Source: Calvatia gigantea (Eukaryota > Basidiomycota > Agaricomycetes > Agaricales > Lycoperdaceae). From it: a stretch of 64,000 bases of DNA. Within the stretch, counting starts at the first letter, position 1. The number at the start of each line of letters is the position of its first letter. Positions 59,161-64,000 of this stretch are shown piece after piece. Both the position numbers and the translations under genes were made by a program. Where the stretch lies: contig JACAAK010000006.1 in the NCBI GenBank assembly GCA_025093985.1, positions 2,294,001-2,358,000 on the forward strand, in the 5' to 3' direction. The notes under the pieces are model-generated. The model had not been told where the DNA came from, did not search any database, and saw only the letters and a list, made by a program, of their open reading frames with translations.

Positions 59161-61747
59161 ATGTCGAAGGAAAAGGATCAAATCGAGTCATCTAGCTTCG
59201 CCTCTGGCACTCAACACCATGCCCAGTTCTATGATCCGTCGAAGGAGAGTGTGTGGACTCGCGTGGGTCTCAATTTTGAGAGTTTCAAGAGAGCTCCAGG
59301 AACCACGGGGTGCGTAATTAGTCATGGCACCCACGACATCTGATGGTGCTCATTGACATACAGCGGTCAGCTCGTCGCTGGTGGTAACAATGTCCAGGAT
59401 CTTGAGAAGATCCTGGCCGAAGCGCCAATGCTACAGCAAAAGATGAAACCGAGACATTTGGCTATGATTGCCGTCGGTGAGGATAACATGTCGTTCTCAC
59501 CCGCTCCCTTTTTTGAGTAACTGTATTTTCGTTAGGTGGCTCCATCGGAACTGGTCTCTTCGTTGGTTCGGGGTCGGCTCTGCACAACGGGGGTCCCGCT
59601 GGCATCTTAATTGCATGGCTTTTAATCGGCATTATGTTGATCAACGTTACTCAGGTGAGTCGCGTCATTGTCCAATGTTCTATTTTTGACCCTCTAACCA
59701 GGCAATTGGTGAAATGTCTATCCTCTATCCGGTTTCTGGTGGTTTCTATACTTGGGCTGTCCGTTTCCTGGATCCTTCTTTCGCATTTGCTATGGGCTGG
59801 AATTATGTTTTGCAATGGGCCGTTGTATTGCCGTTGGAAATCACGGTTGCAGGGAGGACCGTGAATTATTGGCCGAATCCCGTGCCTTTAGCAGCATGGA
59901 TTACGATATTCTGGCTGGTTATTAGTGAGCGGATTCCCTCATCTTCATTTTCCCATATTCATGGACTCTTTTTTTTCCTCCCCCCCTCCAGCTATTGTTT
60001 GTGTTTTCGGTACCCTTGGTTTCGCAGAAGAAGAATTTTGGTCATCATGTCTCAAACTCTTTGTCGTTGTCATGTTCATCTTTATCGGCATGTAAGTAAG
60101 GTTGCACTGTCGCCTTTCGTATCACTCAATTTGTGACAGCATCTGTATCTGTGGTGGAGGACCTTCCGGAGGCGACTATAATCACTACATTGGAGGTACT
60201 CACTGGCAAAATCCCGGTGCACTCGCCAACGGCTTTAAGGGCATTTGTGCAGTGTTTGTCACCGGTGCGTCATAACAGTTGCTTCTGAAATAGCGCCTGC
60301 TGACATATCCATTCTAGCCGCTTTCTCTTTCGGTTAGTTGGGTTAATCTGAAGCGTTGATACGTCCTAACTGATAATCAACAGCCGGAACTGAGCTTGTC
60401 GGTCTCGCTGCTTCCGAGACACCCGACCCTCGTTCAACTATGCCTGGCGCCGTGAAGGGCACCTTCTGGCGGATTGTACGTTGTTTCAATTGATATCAGA
60501 AACCTGCACCTTCCACATACTAACTTTGGCTAACCAGACCCTTATCTATATTACCTCTCTCACCATTATTGGCCTTTTGCTCCCTTGGAACGAGCCCCGT
60601 CTCACTACTGGCAGTGGCGCAGGTGTGTATCGACTTCTGTGTGCGTTTTCAGTTGCCTTATGTTCACTCTAAGGTGCTTCACCCTTTGTCATTTCCTTGG
60701 ATCGCGCCGGTATCAAGGGCCTGAATCGTACGTCCTTGAGGCAAATGTTCTACTATACCGAATTAATCTGTCACCTTTAGACTTTGTCAACGTTACAATC
60801 TGTATCTCGGTCCTCTCTATCGGTCTCTCATGTGTTTATGCTGGTTCTCGTACCTTGACTGCACTCGCCGAGACGGGATATGCTCCCAAGATCTTTGCTT
60901 ATGTCGATAAATCATCTCGGCCTCTCTTTTCGGTCATCGCAATTCTGATCTGGGCCCCCCTTGCCTATGTCAACGTTGCTCCGGAAGGCGAAATTATCTG
61001 TGAGCTCTGTTCAGAAAGTGACTCCCTCCTCCCCAGTAGCTAATGCGAGAATAAGTCGTGTGGCTGGTTGCTCTTTCTGGTCTTTCCACCCTCTTCACGT
61101 GGCTTTCAATCTGTTTGTGCCAGTGAGTATCAAAAAAAAAATAGACACGCGATCTCGTTGGCTTATTAACCTTACAGCATTCGTTTCCGTCGAGCCTGGA
61201 AGGTCCAGGGACACACTCTCGACGAGCTGCCCTTCAAAGCTCTTGGTGGTGTCTACGGGTCCTGGTTTGGTGTGATCCTCGTCGTCCTCGTCTTGATTGC
61301 CCAATTCTACATTGTCCGTACCTTTTCACGCTTCACACCACTAGTTTCGGTTTCACTTACCTTGAAACATAGGCTATCTGGCCAATTGGTGGCATGCCAA
61401 GCGATTCCAAAGATACCGCCAACGCATTCTTCCGTACGTCAACAATCTGTAGTTGGTAGAATTGTCACTGAAGACCAACCAACAGAGGCATACCTTGCCG
61501 TGCCTGTCATGATACTCTTCTACATTGTTGGATATCTTTGGAAACGTAGTCTCCCTCAACGTGCCCACGAGATCGATCTTGACACCGGCAGAAAGAGCTG
61601 GCTCACTGCGGAGGAGATGAACACTGTACGTGAACTCTTATTTTCGTTCGATACGTTTTGGGGCTAAATTGGATCTTTTAGTGGCGTGCGGAACGCAAGC
61701 ACGCACCCCTCTACGTTCGCATTTACAGGATACTGTTTTCGAATTAA
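59161..61747 (+). CDS. Amino-acid permease of the APC/YAT family
   Basis: Plasma-membrane proton-coupled amino-acid importer, about 540 residues in about ten exons with 12 predicted TMs. The start is the ATG at 59161 (MSKEKDQIESSSF); an in-frame GTG further upstream is not needed. Motifs: RHLAMIAVGGSIGTGLFVGS (the fungal YAT signature in TM1); YPVSGGFYTWAVRFLDPSFA; GWNYVLQWAVVLPLEITVAG; AAFSFAGTELVGLAASETPD; CVYAGSRTLTALAETGYAPK; LSGLSTLFTWLSICLCH; RRAWKVQGHTLDELPFKA. The end after a GTACGT...TTTTAG intron is RAERKHAPLYVRIYRI, with TAA at 61745-61747. The cytosolic N-terminus has lysines suited to regulated ubiquitination (inference). Every join keeps frame; the gene looks functional. Confidence 0.92.
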
Positions 61748-62907
61748 GCGTCAACATACCCTGCTCGAATTACCCCGAGCACTGGTTACATTTTACCCCT
61801 CAATTGCTTTGATTCCTTTTTTTTGCTTTACCCCCTCACCATGTAAAACCGTACACTTAACGTCGAGCGTCACGCCCAGGGTTTTTCTCGTTAACGAGTC
61901 AATCAACTGTAGTTTACGTTCCTAATATGAACGCCCGTTTAATGTTCAAAGAGTTGTAAATATGAGCACAGTCTGGGTTAGCTCCTTATGACAATGTACA
62001 TACGCTGCTGATTCCGGTCACGGAGAGAGCCGTTCGGGAGCAGTGGGTACAAGGGGTGGATCGTTCCGTGTCACACTGAAAACTTGCCACCCTACCACCA
62101 TGTGCTTCATACCAAGTTACCCCACGCCGACGTCAGGACTCATTACCCCATCGATATCTGGGTATCGCTACACCACCTGCATGTGGGACACTGTCCCAAG
62201 GAAGGCACACGACTAAAATTATAACCGCCCAGAGCGCTGGTTTCTCGGCAAGGGGGGCAATGTTTGGATTCTATCCCCGAGTATTGCGGGTGATGGATTA
62301 ATCGATAACAAATAACTCAACTCCATACTGCCGAGCATCTGAGATGGCTCTCTTTTGATTGGTTATCAACTGGATTTCTGACCCCAGAACTTGATTCTTG
62401 TGAATCTGGGATGACTTTGCCTTTGTTCACCGTTTCTTGATGAAACCTAGTCAGAACGAGGAGCTAGGAACCTCTAGAGCCTTATAGCCTCACCCAGTCC
62501 AGACACTGGTAGCCGTCCCTGTCTTGTTCTGTGTCTTGCTCTTGGATTCGCAACTTCGACTTTTTTTCCAGGGAATCTGACCGCGATGAATACGGGGACT
62601 ATTCCGTTATTTCAGCCTTGTATGTGCCTGAATACCAATTGCTAGACTGCTACAATGGTAATTCTAACCAGTCAGCCAGTGCGCATTCTATCCGTCCATA
62701 ATTTGGATCTTTCTCAACTTCATAAAGGTGAAATTTCGATTAAGCGACGCGAAAAGTGGATATAATGTCATGTGATGACTCGCGTGGCACGTGATGAGAA
62801 CCTGATTAGGGTGTCAACAAACTGATGGTTGAATCGATCCGTCAACGCGTCCCCCGCCTCCTTGCTTCCTACTTCCATCTTCCCCCCTCAAAATTTTCCA
62901 CCAAAAA
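61748..62907. other. Intergenic, about 1.2 kb
   Basis: 3' flank of the permease and 5' flank of the basic protein gene. Apart from the CACGTG element I see nothing supportable. Confidence 0.45.
62788..62798 (+). promoter_or_regulatory. CACGTG element upstream of the basic-protein gene
   Basis: CACGTGATGAG, identical over 11 bases and in the same orientation as the element 83 bases before LPD1; here 120 bases before the ATG at 62908. Confidence 0.35.
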
Positions 62908-63747
62908 ATGCCTCGCAAATCCTCTACCGCTGCTGCCGGAGAATCTGGCGCAACTGCTGCAGAACCTCGTCGCTCATCTCGTATCAAGGACCAACCTAAA
63001 CCCGAACCACCCGTCAAAAAGACGCCGGCTAAGCCCAGGGCTAAGAAAGCCGATAAAGAGAAAGCGGAAGGTGCGGGAGACAAGGAAGAAAAGCCAAAAT
63101 CTACCCGTGGCAAGAAACGCAAAGAACCCGAGGCTGCAGAGGCCAATGGTGCTGCTGCACCTGAGGGTGAGGGAGAGGAACCCCCCGTTAAGAAGGTCCG
63201 TGCCCCCTTTTTCATATCGAAGGCGTATATATGTTGATTATGATCCTTCTCATGTTAGGCCAAACCAGAGTCTCAGGCCGCTGCTAAGCCATCATCGAAG
63301 GCCTCTAACAAACCTGCATCCAAAGCTGCGGAAACAAGCGGAAAGCCACCTTCAAAAGCGAGCGGCAAGCCCACCTCCAAGGCCGGTGCTAAACCCGCTT
63401 CGAAGGCTGAGAAACCTGCCTCGAAGCCACCGTCAAGAGCTAGTTCCAAAAAACCCGCGTCAAAGGTTCGCATTCAGTTCAAGCCCTCCTTCGCCGTGTC
63501 TTAAGCGCCGTTGGGCCGACCGTCTGTTGTGTGGGAAAAATCGAACTCATGTCCAACTCAACCAGGTCGAGGGTCAAGAACCCGCCGTCGCTGCTACTGC
63601 TGCAAATCCAAATGCCACTGAGACAATTACTGAAGAGCCTGAGGCAGAGGCACAAGCCAATGCTGAAGCGGCTTTGCCAGCTGAAACCACAGTTCGTATC
63701 CTGACGTCATATTGTCCGATCATTCTCATCCATGCTTTTAGGCTTGA
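62908..63747 (+). CDS. Basic Lys/Ala/Pro-rich nuclear-type protein (AT-hook/HMG-tail-like)
   Basis: Three main exons and a two-codon last exon. Exon 1 starts MPRKSSTAAAGESG and contains RRSSRIKDQPKPEP (a basic patch found near the N-terminus of many fungal chromatin proteins) and STRGKKRKEPE, a likely nuclear localisation signal. Exon 2 (after ...GTTAG) consists of repeated KP(A/S)SKA units, over ten in 70 residues, resembling a histone H1-type tail. Exon 3 is acidic and alanine-rich (ITEEPEAEAQANAEAALPAE). The last intron ends TTTTAG, leaving TA-stop (TGA at 63745-63747). All joins keep frame. No globular domain is visible; function in chromatin is inferred from composition. The long overlapping frame 62825-63874 is a shadow. 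Confidence 0.75.
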
Positions 63748-64000
63748 GCGATGTGTGCGTTTTGCGTTCGACCTCTGTCATCGGGGGCTCTTGTACATAT
63801 TGTCTAAACTTCCCCTCATGGTGACTGGTCGAACAGGTCGAAACACCGTCCATCTCTCGTCATCGTCTTTCTGATCTCTCTTTTGGCTCTAAACCACATG
63901 TCAACTGGAAACCTCGTTGGCTTCGTGTGCTGCTCCTGCACACGAGGTAACTCCTAACCTGCTGTCGCTTTGCTCCTTTTTGCTTTCTTCTCGTTCCCTT
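63748..64000. other. 3' flank to window end
   Basis: Pyrimidine-rich 3' sequence of the basic-protein gene; no further gene seen before the window ends. Confidence 0.4.

Noticed and set aside
62825..63874. 349-codon open frame over the basic-protein gene
   Set aside because: It is another frame of the spliced gene at 62908-63747, rich in R/P/L as expected from shifting a K/A/P-rich repeat, and it reads through all the gene's introns.

Overview
The window looks like nuclear DNA of a filamentous basidiomycete, most likely an agaricomycete. Most recognisable genes carry several short introns of about 40-70 nt with GT...(CTNA)...AG signals. The families present fit that group: large F-box/LRR families, a NACHT NLR, cytochrome P450 paralogues, an agaricomycete-type multi-TM protein and a mucin-like single-TM protein family. 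I cannot name the species.

Layout. (1) 0-17.7 kb is dominated by F-box genes. Three class I F-box genes lie on the minus strand (1.3-2.7, 8.2-9.8, 16.3-17.7 kb). Two class II relatives lie in opposite orientation (3.4-4.7 minus, 14.5-15.8 plus), and a class IV F-box relic lies at 11.5-12.7. A multi-TM gene (5.0-6.2 minus), a decayed P-loop kinase (12.9-13.6 minus) and small gene fragments are interspersed. (2) 18.1-21.4 kb is a housekeeping island: mitochondrial dihydrolipoamide dehydrogenase (plus) convergent with a short-chain dehydrogenase (minus). (3) 22.5-29.0 kb is decayed: two more F-box/LRR relics and a NACHT NLR pseudogene. (4) 29.9-32.0 kb is a second intact pair: a BET1/SFT1-type SNARE (minus) divergent from a four-TM protein (plus). 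(5) 32.2-50.1 kb holds a P450 family: one apparently intact copy (36.6-38.8 minus), one full-length frameshifted copy (47.9-50.1 plus), two partial relics, and three copies of the P450 5' flank, two of them not in front of a P450. A decayed single-TM protein gene lies at 34.5-35.9. (6) 41.5-47.2 kb is a striking block almost without CpG dinucleotides, containing two tandem class I F-box relics and a P450 relic. (7) 50.1-56.0 kb is a three-copy tandem array (unit about 2.0 kb) of class III F-box genes, all frame-broken. (8) 59.2-63.7 kb is a third intact island: an amino-acid permease and a basic, Lys/Ala/Pro-rich nuclear-type protein.

Reading together: three small blocks of conserved intact genes are embedded in a rapidly duplicating and decaying F-box/P450/NLR landscape (13 F-box loci by my count, only two or three with an open frame). 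The CpG-free block looks like one part of this landscape that was silenced by CpG methylation and then lost its CpGs by deamination. I found no retrotransposon, CRISPR array, rRNA or convincing tRNA. Exon joins were made by eye and would need transcript data to confirm.
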